From positions 434,001-498,000 of the forward strand of contig NC_018206.1 of assembly GCF_000219625.1 (NCBI RefSeq): 64,000 bases of DNA, written 5' to 3'. Both the position numbers and the translations under genes were made by a program. Below are positions 44,613 through 57,778 of this stretch, piece after piece (positions within the stretch are counted from its first letter, which is position 1; every line of letters begins with the position of its first letter). The notes under the pieces are model-generated. The model saw only the letters and a list, made by a program, of their open reading frames with translations. It did not search any database and had not been told where the DNA came from. The DNA is from Zymoseptoria tritici IPO323 (lineage: Eukaryota > Ascomycota > Dothideomycetes > Mycosphaerellales > Mycosphaerellaceae).

Positions 44613-46003
44613 ATGGTTGATACAAGGCAGCAAGGTCGGTGGGTATGCCGTGGGAGTAAAGATCAAACTGGAGGAACCTTGGATGCCCTGACTCCTGATG
44701 AGGCTGGTTCCTTTGTATACAAGGTGTCACTCCACACGGGGTCCATGGTCCATGTATGCTGCCACGTGCACTGCAGGGCTCAGCAACCAATTTCGCCGTG
44801 GTGTGATCAAGGTTGCAAGGCATTATACGAAGCATACAGCGTGTCAGCACATCGGAGTGGTCACCGTCCCGACCTTGCCTTGAGCTCAACCACCTGCATA
44901 ATAGGAAATCAACTAATTGCGCCTCGAGTTTTGCAAAGCGGATGACCACTTCGAGGTGGTAACACGCCGTAATAAGAGGCAAAGTATTCAAGGGTACGAA
45001 CCTTCCTTTATTAAGTTCATTTAGATCCTGGCCACCATGCTGCGCACTGTCGACCAGGACCAGGATCGACCTTCGACTCCTGGAAAAGCAGCCGCCTCGA
45101 GATGACACGAACGAAATAAACACGATCTCTCTTCGTGGTTGGTGGTGCCGCAGATTTTTGAGTACGGTACCTGCTTCTATCGTATGAGGCCTGTGATGGA
45201 TGGTGGACCTCCATCGTCTATTCATTGCTCTTCTGGGAACCGGGTGTCAACAACGATCAAACGATGAATACGGTTGTATAAAAAGGTCACCTCGGAAGAA
45301 GGGGCAACCTTTCCGCTGCCCAACGGGCCAAGCAAAATTTCGGCAAAACGGCCAAAACATACAACACTACGGATTCCCCAATTGTCACCAACTTGAGTAC
45401 TAGTGTAGCGATTAGATGATTATCATGGCTGATCGGACGGGAAGCCGATTTTTCATCTATCTGTGGTCGTATGTACTGGTACTTAATTCTACAACAATAT
45501 ATCCTTAGATTTTATGCGCGGATAAGGGTGCCGTTTCGAGGACCCCATCTCCTCATCGTTGTCAGAGTCTTCAGTCTCGTTCTCCACGACTGCTGAATTA
45601 TCAACGACGGCAAGCGAGAGGAAAGATTCCGTGACAGAGGGTGCCGTGTCGCTAGAATAGGAATGGACCGCATATGTACAAAATAAGGCACGAAACAATA
45701 AAACAAAGGAAAGTACTGTAGCGACCGGACAGTGCTTCGAGATCGCACCAACAAAACCGAGAAAGTCGGCTCCCAAACGAGTGTGAGAGAAGACGCGCGC
45801 AACGATCAGAAAAAGAAGAGTATCACCACACCCAGCACCTGACCAACGTCGCCAAAGCAAGGCCATCCACCCCCCAAACAAACTTCGTGAACACACGATC
45901 GCAGTGCCTTCCCATCGCCATTCCTGTACGCAGGATACCGATCTGTGAGCACTGTCAGCCCCAATTCTACTACTTAGAGATCACTGCTGTCGTACACTAT
46001 GTC
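44613..46003. other. Intergenic, 1.4 kb
   Basis: A 135-codon minus frame (45489-45896) has a hydrophobic part and an acidic tail but no recognisable motif, and is not called. AT-rich at 45410-45500. Confidence 0.4.
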
Positions 46004-46339
46004 TCAGCACGAGGCATTGCAATGAATGTCCGCGTCAGGCTCATCGCAGTGACACTCCCAGAAAAAACCCCTGTCGTAGCAGCGATCTCCAGGTGTGACC
46101 TTGGTACAAGGGTCAGCGATGTTCAGACAAGCCGAGACCGTCTCAGACGCCGTAATTACCTTAACTCTGAAGGGTGTGGTGGACAATTGTTTGCATGCTG
46201 GCTGGCCGTTGGGGTCGGTGTAATGGCAGACGTCGCCCTGGCATATAGGACATCCTCCGCAATTCTTTTTGGCGGCCAAGGCCGGTAGGGAGAAAAGCAT
46301 GATGGCAGAGAACAGGGCCTGGATTTGAGACGGCTTCAT
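46004..46339 (-). CDS. Small Cys-rich secreted protein
   Basis: 111 residues if read without splicing. The signal peptide (about residues 1-22, MLFSLPALAA) is followed by NCGGCPICQGDVCHY and a Cys-rich end (RCYD, WECHCDEPD, HCNASC). A possible 60-nt intron (GTAATT to CCAAG with a CTGAC branch site, about 46162-46103) lies in frame. Removing it gives a 91-residue protein lacking the AC and PC cysteines. Without it there are 14 cysteines. Small, secreted and Cys-rich fits an effector-like or antimicrobial protein, but no known family is recognised. Confidence 0.65.
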   Translation of the reverse strand: MKPSQIQALFSAIMLFSLPALAAKKNCGGCPICQGDVCHYTDPNGQPACKQLSTTPFRVKVITASETVSACLNIADPCTKVTPGDRCYDRGFFWECHCDEPDADIHCNASC

Positions 46340-47476
46340 GGTGATGTGAAGTTGCTGCTCGATGTAGTCAGTGGACGCTCGATCAAACAGGTAGACAACG
46401 ACTGTACCTCAGAGATAATTTGCTTAGGATAAGACTCTTCTCCCGGTTTTCGTAGGATGCCAAATAGATTCTTGTCCGATCTCGAGTAAGGGCTGGTAGC
46501 AGTGCTGGAGTGTGTTCAAAGTCTTTCGTACAGAGAGGAACTGCGGTGTATTATATCCTCGAGGCCTCTTGACCGTCGGCGCTAGGGAATCCTCGATACC
46601 TGAGTATGTACAGCGTGTGAACGCATCGAATCGGGCACGGCGTTGTCGTACCAGTGATTTCTTCAGGCGGAAACAATTCTTCCATCCAGTCCGCCCCCAG
46701 ACATACCACCCTGAGAATACAGGGTCATGTCTACCCCGCGTTCAAACGCTGTACAGGTGTAAGAGGAGCCCTGTAGATGAGCTAGTCATGACTGCGAACG
46801 GTTCATAGATAGACGTGGAAGGAAAACTTGCGTGCCCAACAAGCCTTTCAATCGCCGTGTCCACGCTGAACACTGACACCTGCGAACAGCCGATGATGGT
46901 GATTGAGGAGCTAATCTTATTCGTATACCGGGAGGCTGGCGTCGCAGAGATTCGAGCTCTGAGAACGTTCGTCAGTAAAAGCCATGGGGTCAAGGATTGG
47001 GACAAGGGCCGTCGCCGGCAGTAAGCGAGAGGATCGGGATATGGCCCAGATCCCCGGATATCATGAGTTCTCTGGAGAGTTCGAAGACCCTCCGACAGGA
47101 CACCTCGTCACTTCCCCGAGCCCTGAACCCAGCAATTCCGTCGAGCCCTGAGAAAGGCCGGTTTCCAAACGCCGATTTACAAACACCGACTTCGCAATTA
47201 CGGATGAGGGGATGGGCCAACCCATGTACGGATCTCCGATACTGGATGTCAGTCGTGAGCCTAGGAAGACTAGCGCTGGAAGATCGAGCAGAAGAGTTGG
47301 AATGTGACTTGTTGTTGTGTCTATCGAGGCTAAAAGAGAGAAGAACACTGAACGAGCCGAGAATGAGGTAAGGTATGCTCGCTCGTGAAGGATGACTCAG
47401 CATGCATACATGCCTCAGGCCAAAATACACCAACCAGAAGTCATGAACTCTTTACTCTCTCGCAGGCAATCGACCC
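46340..47476. other. Intergenic, 1.1 kb
   Basis: No gene supported; a tRNA-like T arm on the minus strand near 46945-46965 was checked and rejected. Confidence 0.45.
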
Positions 47477-48610
47477 TCACTTGACCCAGCGCTCCATCAG
47501 AGGGGCACTCCTCATTCTCTTCGTCGAAGCGGTCCCGCCGGGTAAAGCAGACGTACAGTCCGCAAAGCCCTGCGATATTCCCTGTGGAATTCCCAGCACG
47601 CTCAACCGATGCATAGCGTCCTGTCAAGGTGTCAGCCAAACTCCATCGCTCCCAATGATCAACGCTGCTGCTCGTCGTTACATACTGCGAAAGCCAAGGC
47701 CCACTTGGCGGGATTCCCAACGAATCCCCTGAATTCCTGACCGACTGCTTTGGCCGGGTCCGAAAGATTAATGTCCGACTGGAGACGAGAGATGCCAGGT
47801 GGTGGGTTGTACGTCTCGCCGTAGAAATTGTTGTCCCATTTGCCGGGTGTTGAGTCCAGAGAAGCGTTCACCGGGACGCCATTCCCTGATTGCGCAAAGG
47901 CCGTCGCAACACTATGTGCCCCTATATGTTATCACGTCAGTCTGAGCTCCCATACAGCGTATCGACATGAGGTTGTACGTCTCACCAATAAGAGCTGCCA
48001 GGTCTTTGGCATAGAACCCCTTATCGGAGAACAAATTCAGCAGCGAATCGTGGTCCGATCCTTGACCGAATCCTGGCGGCAACAAGTTCGCGGGCGACGC
48101 CTGCGTCGAATCAACGCGGCCGACCACCGTCTTCACGATCGGTCCTCCGGGACAGACAACCGTCGCCACACTGGCAGCGAATTGTATCAAGTCAGCCGCG
48201 CCCACGCCGTTGCCGAACTGGCTTCGGTAAGAGCCCAGCTTGCCACCGATGAAGCCGTGATAGGGCCCTAGGCCGCCGTTCGCGGGTCTTCCAATCTCCG
48301 AGGATGCCAGCAGAAGACTACCATCGGCGCCACCCGCGGCAGGCCAAGCGAATGGTAGTTTGAGGGAGAATGTTCCAGCATCATGGAATGCATAACGGAC
48401 CGCTGCTCGCGCCATGTCGTTGCATTCTCGCTTGTCCGTGGTCAAGAATGATTGCTGGAGATCTTTGCCGATAGTCTGCCAGAAGGAAGGACAGGTGCTG
48501 CCGCCTTGTCGCCGGACCAGTGAGGATAATTGAGGCCAAGTCGGTGCTTGAAGGGCATGCACAGCGGCAATGCTCGTGAGACAAGTGATGAGAATGAATT
48601 GGAACCGCAT
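47477..48610 (-). CDS. Class II haem peroxidase, secreted (3 exons)
   Basis: Model: 48610-47986, 47921-47686, 47620-47477, giving 334 residues. The signal peptide (MRFQFILITCLTSIAAVHA) precedes the peroxidase fold. Distal Arg72 and His76 lie in VRYAFHDAGTF, a Ca-binding GGADGSLLL follows, and the proximal His211 lies in IGAHSVATAF, rebuilt across intron 1. Cysteines near 40, 63 and 155 fit conserved disulfides. Class II enzymes include manganese and lignin peroxidases; ascomycete members are less studied and may act on phenolics. The manganese-site and surface-tryptophan residues were not resolved here. The C-terminus is short. An upstream ATG (MICPTA, 48628) is possible. Confidence 0.9.
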
Positions 48611-49551
48611 GGCTGTGGGACAGATCAATGATGAAGTTGAAGTCGAAGGTGATGTTGGAGGCTCGTCTTGAGCATTGGCTGCTACTTATGTGCTCCATTG
48701 TTGTGAAGATCCAGAAAAAGAACTGCTCGTGTCGCGTTGCAAGCTTTCTTTGGCGATTGATGGTAAGTTTGCAAGACGAGTAAGCAACTGTATCGCGCCT
48801 TCAACGTATGGCTGGCCATCAGGGTCCAACCCAGAGTGCCTCCGAAAGCCTCCGGTTGTAGAAATAGAGCTGACACGGGCAGCGTTCGTCCGGGAGCAGG
48901 GGACAGGGTACTTGGACGACCACAAATACTTTATGCATCAACAAGCTGCACGAGCACCTGACCACACATCGCACGCCGGCATGTTCGGACTTTCGGAACC
49001 TTCAACTTCATTCCGCATTGCAAACAGACTCTTGAGCGTCGTTGAGAGAGCTTCAGTATCCTGACAGGCTAGCCTTCAGAGAAGCAGAAGTCAGATCGTT
49101 GCATGCAATTCATTGCACCAAGATATCGTATCAGACTCACCTGTTCACTTTCCGTTCGCGCTTCATCGGAGTTGAACTGAACATGCACGCCAGCGTTGCT
49201 ACCAAGATCCTCGGAAGCGAAGCACGCATGGTCACCCCTCGTGACCATAATAGTTCTCCGGGCGGAAATGGGCGGGTTAGCAAGTCTCAGCCAGCCACTG
49301 TCAAGATTAGTAGCACCACAAGGTCTGGACTCCGCTGTGTCGGGCCCGACGGAGCAGCGAGAAACAGCAGAACAATCTCACCGGGGCAGTTATTTGCGAT
49401 GGAGAAAATTGACTTCTGCCAAGGTTGGAGATGCTGTGAATTGCTTTCCGAGGTATGCGATACTGGCCGAGCTATCAATAGCACTCCAGGATGTTGTCGT
49501 TTTCTTTGATCAACGTACGAGATAGTGTCTCGCCGTCCAAAGTAGGGCTCT
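48611..49551. other. Intergenic, 0.9 kb
   Basis: Lies upstream of the peroxidase and downstream of the amidase remnant. No feature supported. Confidence 0.45.
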
Positions 49552-50387
49552 CTACAAACGGGGATCGACCGTATCACGTAATGCTTCGGAGATCACCTCT
49601 GTCGCTGAGAGTGCCTCTTCGTCCTGGAATCGCCATCCCACTATCTGAATGTGGGCTGGGACTCCATCGACTAGAATTGGATCGTCTATGAAGAACATCA
49701 GCAATAGCCACGACGGAGCAGTATAGACATGGAAGTGGACTTACATCCCGGAACTTCCTGCGTATCGACCGATCGGTCGGCTTTCTGAAAGGGCACAACG
49801 CTAGCAGGAAAGTCCAGTAGATTCCAGACCGCACTGTAGAATGGAACTCCCACGTGATCGTGACGCGCCCCGACTCCCTGATAGCCAGGACACAGCAAAA
49901 TGTCCAGCGAATTCTCCCGCCAGACCGTGCCCCACTCCTCACGATACTCGTATCTCTCTGCCCGGAACCGCCAAACGTCTTCAAGGCCGGCCTCACGTTG
50001 CTCGATTTGAGACGACTGGGCCATCTTTACCAGCGGCAGGATGGGCTCTTCGCCCGCTTCTGCAAGATGTCGCATGGCCGCGTGCGATGTGTCCAGGGAG
50101 AAGCCGCGAGATAGGATGGTGACCGCTTTGCGAAGACTGGGACACTGGTCAGGCGTGATGATCTGGTGGCCTGTAGCTTCGAGTCTTTGAGCGGCGAGAC
50201 GCAGGGCCCGTCTCACGGGCGGATGAACAGGATAGACAGGATCTTCCTGGAACAGTCCAATGCGTAGCCGACTCGGGCGAGCGACTTCCCTCCAGGGTAC
50301 TGCAAGCGCTGTGGAATTTCCAATCCATGGCTTGGCGAGGATGAGAGTCTTGGTAAACAGAGTCAGATCCTCAGCAGATACTGCCAA
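49552..50387 (-). pseudogene. Amidase-family gene remnant, C-terminal half only
   Basis: Two exons (50387-49745 and 49685-49552; 59-nt intron with GTAAGT donor) encode the C-terminal part of a fungal acetamidase-like enzyme. Motifs are EDLTLFTKTLILAKPW, SRLRIGLFQED, FRAERYEYREEWG, SLDILLCPGYQGVGARHD and a terminal VDGVPAHIQIVGWRFQDE. The amidase signature with the catalytic Ser-Ser-Lys lies in the missing N-terminal half. There is no in-frame ATG at the 5' end, and a TGA stop sits about 20 bp upstream. The remaining part is undamaged, so the truncation may be recent. Confidence 0.8.
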
Positions 50388-50410
50388 TGTGCTATGAGCC
50401 GGATCTCAAC

Positions 50411-50475
50411 AAGGATGTTAATTAGAGACGCTACACCCATACCCGTCCCAAAGAGGAAGTTAATCGGAGACGCTA
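50411..50475. repeat. Pair of imperfect direct repeats at the amidase break
   Basis: GTTAATTAGAGACGCTA (inside 50411-50433) and GTTAATCGGAGACGCTA (inside 50453-50475) lie 42 bp apart. They differ only by two transitions and mark the point where amidase homology ends. Confidence 0.65.
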
Positions 50476-50818
50476 ATAAAGCCGCTAGCCAGACTACCGC
50501 CGGTCCCGTTGCGAATGCGACGTCGAGCGAGTCGAGGACTTTGCTTTATCAACGCTAGATGCCAACCGATCCTCTCTCATCGCCGGTAATTGGTCTCGTG
50601 ATGGAGCAATGCTTCCACTGCCAAGGGTGACCCCGCTTTCTTTGATGCAGTAGCGTGGTGAGAGCATGGTATTCTCACTTGAAAGCCTCGAAATGGAGTA
50701 GCGTAGCGTGCACAGGGCTCTAGCTTGCATGCTCCGAAACGAAATGGGTGCCAGGCGACCCATGCTTGATGCCGGAACCTTTGGTTGGCATTGCTGCAGA
50801 GTCGCTGGAACTTCTTGA

Positions 50819-52463
<1,645 letters not shown>

Positions 52464-52620
52464 GGTGGTGGAGGTTTTAGGATCCCAGGGTTGTCGATTT
52501 AAAGACTTGTCAACGAGGTCAGGATCCCCAATAGCTCCGTCTGGGTCTGCAGCGGCTCTAGCGGAGCCTACAGTCCTGTCCATAAATTACGTTGTGCAGT
52601 TCTGGGTTCATGTATGAGTC

Positions 52621-54163
52621 TCACATGACGAGCACATTCGCCACTCGAGGAACACAGACTGTCCAGCGTTCTCCCTCCTCTCGCGCCCATATGTTCTGCA
52701 CACTCTGTATCGAACCGGGAATATTTCCGAAGTGCGTGCGAGCGTAGACCTGTTCCATGCGGTGTACGAAATACGTCCTGTGAGTCGGGTCGATTGACGC
52801 TGCTCCAGCAATGAAACACACCCAAACGAGTGCGTGAGCACCACGAGCCTCCGGCGTGATTTGCGATACAACATCAATAAGCTGCTGTATTGATCGTGCT
52901 TGAAGCGACTCGTCGAGGTTCGGATTTTCTTCCGGACATTCTGCGCATTGCTTGTATATGTCGCACGCCAACAGGAAGCACTGCCGTATCGACTCCGTCA
53001 GGCGCCAATCTTCGCTCTCTTCTGGGATGTATGGATACGATAGCCAACCCGTCAAGGATTCGGAAGCTTTTTGTAATGTGAGAACGCCGGCCGTCTCGCC
53101 GAGCAATGGAACGCCGAGCAGCTCGAACCTATTAAAGAGTCAGTCACATTACGAATGCTAGTCTTCCAGGTGCACATACATTTGGGTCTGGGCCTGCAAG
53201 AACTTTGATAGTACGGGATTGGCGTCTCGGACAGGAGTGCATGTGGATAAGCTGAGCAGCATCCGTATGAGGAGGCCATAGTCTGGGCTTCCCGTCACAG
53301 TCTCGCCAACTAGAAGCACGATCAGAGTAGCCCACGTGCACTCACTCAACACCTTGTCTGCAGAATGCTGCACAGAGTCGTTTCGCAAGCGTGAAATGAC
53401 GGCGGTGCGACCAGCTTCGGCTGGTTTCTGGAACTCGGGTCGCCGACGACTGAGATGTTGCGCGGCGACGACCATGACCGCCCGACAAAGAACTTCGTCC
53501 TCGAATGCCATTGGGAGGATCAGGGATCGATAGCCGTTCGCATCATCATCAAGCACGACCATGACTGGTGCGATGACATTGGAGACTGTGAATCTGGTCA
53601 GTGAGTATCCGTGGCTGCTGTTCATACCGAGAACAAGTCGACAACATACAATATGAGAAGAGCATCCGTACTTCTGCCGCGATTGGTGGAAGCCAAGGAA
53701 CAATGTGATGGGTGTACGCAGTCGCAGTCAAATAGTAAGCTCGACAAACGTCTGCGTCGTCTTCAACAGCCGGTGTTGTTAAAACAAAATCGAGTTTTTT
53801 GGGTCTCTCCGCCATTCTCAGCGTCGATCTTTCCGCGACCGTGGTCTCATCCCCGTCTGCATCGCTCTGGGGGTTTGCGACCTTATCTGCTGGTCTCTGC
53901 GCAGCTCTCCCTTCATCAGACCAACGTATCACAGCCGGAAGACTGCAAGTAGTTGCTCGTCCGATGTCTTCTGCAGCGTTCGGAACCTTTGACCGCCCCC
54001 TTCTAGCCGTTCCTCCAACAAACCGTATTCTCCCAAGCCCGGAGCACTCGATGCCTTTCTTCGCGCATTTTTGGCACGATGGCTCGGCCCTGTCACAGGC
54101 TATTCTGCGTTGCGAGCACTGGAAGCAGCCTCGCTCCTTCTTTGCAGCTGCTCTTGGAGGCAT
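52621..54163 (-). CDS. Zn(II)2Cys6 transcription factor (3 exons)
   Basis: Model: 54163-53650, 53585-53180, 53128-52621, giving 475 residues. The binuclear cluster near residues 12-40 reads CFQCSQRRIACDRAEPSCQK with the last cysteines in CAKKGIEC. The middle and C-terminal part match the Fungal_trans_2 type (SNVIAPVMVVLDDD, TWATLIVLLVGETVTG, then a C-terminal helical domain). No long coiled coil follows the finger, so it may bind as a monomer. Intron 1 removal restores YFSNVIAP. It faces the amine oxidase gene and could be a local regulator, which is inference from position only. Confidence 0.88.
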
Positions 54164-54454
54164 GTTCGTGTCTGCCCGGTATGAAGGACAGAACTTTGAT
54201 TCTTTGCAAGCGGGAGCTGTCAAGACCGCCGGACAAGGCCTGGTCGTTGAAAATTCAGGTTCTCTCAAATGTCTGTCATCATGCAGTTCGTGCGGAGTGC
54301 ACTGGTCTCATGAGGGCTCATGTGAGTAGCAGATCATGATGTAATCGCTTGTGCCTCCTGACATATGACGGAGTGTATGGCCTCGTTCGTGATCTATGCA
54401 ATAGGTAAAATGGAGGAAAAGGAAGAAAGCTTCAGGTTGGGAATGAAGCGCCAC

Positions 54455-54977
54455 ATGCTGCCTCAGGGATGGCGTACTATACGTGAGTTTCCCTCACTAC
54501 GGCGAATTTGTAACTTCGCGATTCCCGGTATAGAGAAAGGCTCTCTCGGATCTGTCTATATAAGCCTCGCCGATACGCATAACTACTCTTACGTGCTCTT
54601 AGGTAGGCTACCTATATAATACCGCTAGTTTTCTGTTGTCGCCGCCGGTATGTTGCCGCCGCCGCGCTATTACAAAATGTATATAGGAATTTCGACTCGG
54701 TGCTATGTTATCGTCCGCCGGAATTCTGGCCTAGTATAAAGTCTACGCCGGAGTGCCTTAATATACCGCACTCCCGACGACGACGGCGACCGACGAGGAG
54801 TGTCTTATATCGCCTATCCCTAGGATAGAATATTATCTATATGTATACGAACATATTTAGCAACCTTAAAGGCTACGTAGACATACAAAACTCGACAGCG
54901 AGCACTTTATATATGTCGAAATAGTAAAGATGTCGTAGTGAGGGAAACTTATGTTTAGTACACCATCCAGGCAGCAT
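54455..54977. repeat. Inverted-repeat element, about 520 bp (MITE-like, RIP-affected)
   Basis: Left arm 54455-54501 and right arm 54934-54977 are inverted copies sharing ATGCTGCCT, GGATGG, GTACTA and AGTTTCCCTCACTACG. Most differences are C/T or G/A, and the left arm has 3 extra bases (CAG). The inner 430 bp is rich in TpA and CpG (TATATAA, CCGCCG) and poor in CpA/TpG, as after heavy RIP. There is no coding frame. A clear target duplication was not found. Probably a non-autonomous DNA transposon. Confidence 0.6.
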
Positions 54978-55257
54978 CGAAACCATAAATTCACCGGTCG
55001 AAGGAAAGACTGCATAAATGAGATGGGCTGATAAGATGAGTACTACGCAGACTCTACGACAGATGTGACCGGGCTGTGCGTCCGCTGGATGTGAGATGAG
55101 GCGTACGTAGAATTGCACTCCGAGTAACAGCATGCGTGGAGATCACCAGGGATCACAACGATAGCAGCTTCAATTGGAGTTCTGAGTGTATGGAGGTGCT
55201 GTAGGAGATGAACAGCGCCAATGAAACAGAGAGCAGACACCACCGTCTGCCTCAGGC

Positions 55258-57778
55258 TCAGTTTCCATGAACCCCCAAGGTAGCATAGAACTTGGACATA
55301 TCCACCTTCCTGCCAAGGTACTGCTCAAACAAGCCAACATAATCCGGATTGCTCGCACCGGAAGCTAGAACAATGTCCCTGAACTTCTTACCTGCCGCGG
55401 TATTGAACGGATCCTTCTCAAACGGACTGAACAAGTCCGCGGCGTAAGCAAAACTGAACGAGTAAGTGTAATAGACCGCCGCAGCGGAGATCGGGCTCGT
55501 ATCTTGGGTGTAGAAGAAGTCCCACTGGCTAGTGTCCTTGACGCCGAGGTCGTCGATTTGGTTGAGCTGTTTAAACTTCTTGCCGATGGTGTTGTAGTTG
55601 AAGGTGAGGTCGAGAGACTTGGTGTCTACTGGGTAGCTTTGGGTGAAGAGAAACTGGTCGAAAACGGCCATGGAGCTTTGCGATAGTGAGAAAGCGACGT
55701 TATGGCCGTTTTGTAGAGGCGTGGGGCCTCCGGTGGAGGGCGTTTGGGGCAGCTTTTGAGGAGGTTGTTTCTGGTTTGAGGTTTTCGAGTTCCATTCCTT
55801 GAGAGCAGCTGGGGAGCCATATGAGTAGTGATTGCTCAGCTTTTCCAGGAAAGCTGCATTGCTGGCTGTAGTGCGCTTGATTAGTGGAATCGCAGAGAAG
55901 AGTATTGGGATTGCACTTACACCACGCTTCAAAAGTGGACTCTACAATGTTGAAGACGTCTGCTGCTGTGGCTGGAATCCCGCGGGCAGTGCTCAAAGCG
56001 CTGTATTTGGTCCTCGATGCGAAAGTCGCAAACACATTTCCGATCACCCGAATGACACCGTGAATCTGAGGGACACAAAGTCAGCAACTGGATTAGAGAG
56101 AAGGGTAAGACCGAGACGGGTCCACTCACAGTATCCGAATCCAATAGCGTCACTCCGCTGTCGGCTTTCGTGATGAGGAGCTTGGCAGCAACTGAGATGG
56201 GATTCGGCGTGCCATCAGCCCTGACGAAGCTCGCACCAAAAGGAGCCGGGTACCTTCCGCCAACATCCTTTCGGCTGTATAGGTCCATGTAAGCGTAGCC
56301 CAAGCATTGTCCACTGACGTCATGTACTGCGAACAGGAGCACGGAAGGGTTCCAAACGATTTGGTTTGCTGGCACGCCGGGGATGGCGGTAGCTGGGTCA
56401 ATGCGGGTGAAGCGGAAATTGAACACTCCGCCGAGCAGGTCGAGCAGTCCAGTTACCGTATGTTCGGCTTCGTACCATTCCGAAGCTGTTCAAATGTCAG
56501 TAGAAGTTTTTTCATGATGAACGACAGGAACTCACTGTCTCGCTGGTCGGCTCGCTTCCTCATCTTTGATGCCGCAGCTTGTGCCTGTGCCTCGAAGCGT
56601 GCTGCATCCCACTCAAAGAGGAATTTCGAGTCGCCTGTCTCTTTCTGCTTGAAGCTCTTCAAAGGCTTGATGTATTGTTCCTCGTTCAAAGGGTGAAGCT
56701 TGTCGGCGAGGTTGTTGAAGAAGCTCTCGACATTCTCGGGAGACTTGATCAAGGTGTTTTGGAGGACGTACTCGGCGTAGTTCTTGTGCCCAAGCAAGTT
56801 GGCCTGCTCCGCACGTAGGGACACGAGCTGTTTCAATCGGTCGATGTTATCGGGTGCGACACGGTCGGATCCAAGATAAATCAGCTGACGGGTAGTTCCA
56901 TTCTTTGCTTGATAGCAGATGTCGAAGTCCTGGTAGGTGTTGACTGTGTACATGCCGTTCTTAATAGCGCCATTATCCTTCTGCAGCTTTGCAAGTCGAT
57001 CAGCCGGCACGCCGTCAAGCTCTTTGGCGGTGAACTGAAGGGTATCGCCTTTGATGTTCCCGACAGCATTCGCAAAATCGCTGCCAACGCTGTCGAGCTG
57101 CGATTCGATCTGCTCCAGGCGTTTGCGCTGCTGTACTGAAATACCATATCCACGATCTCGGAAGAGCTTCACAGTGCGCTTCAAAATCGTAGTGTCTTCG
57201 ATACCCAAGGTCTGAGGGTCTTTGACACCACTCTGTCGCCTCTGATTTTGGTCAGGAAAGTACTGATGATAGACTGCTTGAACAATCTCGAAGAATCTCG
57301 AATTTGTAAACGTGGACGTGTACGCTTTGCCATATGCATCGAGGGCTGTTCCAGTCGCATCGCTCAGACCAGGGAAGTCGTCTGAAGGCAAATCGTCGTA
57401 AAGCTCCAGCTGTGCGGTGAGGTCGTTGAGGACGTTGTGCAGTTTCCAGTAAGGATCGATGGCGTTTGCAAAAGTCGCCGTCGAAGGCGTGACGGTCTTG
57501 AGGAGGTTGTTGATGAAGTCTGTCTCCATGCTGGCAGCTTGTTTTCCAATCTTCAAGACGGATTGGGCCGTGTCGTTGAAGACCCGAGGCTGTCGATTGA
57601 TATTCAGTACGAGATGAGAGCAATCGCGTAGTCTAGGATTTGAATCACTTACTGGCGGCGCATTTGCTCGACGGGCGAGCATATTGAAACCATCTTGTGG
57701 AAGAGCAGTGGAGGCCACGAGATTCACTCCAAGAAAAACGCTCAGCAGGCAGTGCGCCAGATGATGTGTTACCCGCAT
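55258..57778 (-). CDS. Secreted M3-family metallopeptidase homologue lacking HExxH (5 exons)
   Basis: Model: 57778-57653, 57589-56536, 56485-56130, 56065-55921, 55865-55258, giving 720 residues, the size of thimet oligopeptidase/saccharolysin. A signal peptide (about residues 1-24) would direct it outside, unusual for M3. Conserved blocks are ANLLGHKNYAEYVLQ, EWYEAEHTVTGLLDLLGGVFNFRF, VWNPSVLLFAVHD, GYAYMDLYSRKDVGGRYPAPF and FAYAADLFSPFEKDPFN. Where the family has HExGH, exon 4 encodes RVIGN (about residues 476-480), so both zinc His and the catalytic Glu are gone. All exons are open and splice sites intact, so it looks like a maintained pseudoenzyme and not a decayed gene. Confidence 0.88.

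Noticed and set aside
44518..45225. 235-codon minus-strand frame upstream of tyrosinase
   Set aside because: Overlaps the tyrosinase 5' exon in another frame and has no motif.
45489..45896. 135-codon minus-strand frame with hydrophobic and acidic parts
   Set aside because: No signal peptide at a clear ATG, no splice extension and no family resemblance; left as intergenic.
46925..47005. Possible tRNA on the minus strand (CAGAG/CTCTG T arm)
   Set aside because: T arm pairs, but no D arm or A box, and the acceptor stem has a mismatch; length and anticodon arm do not fit.
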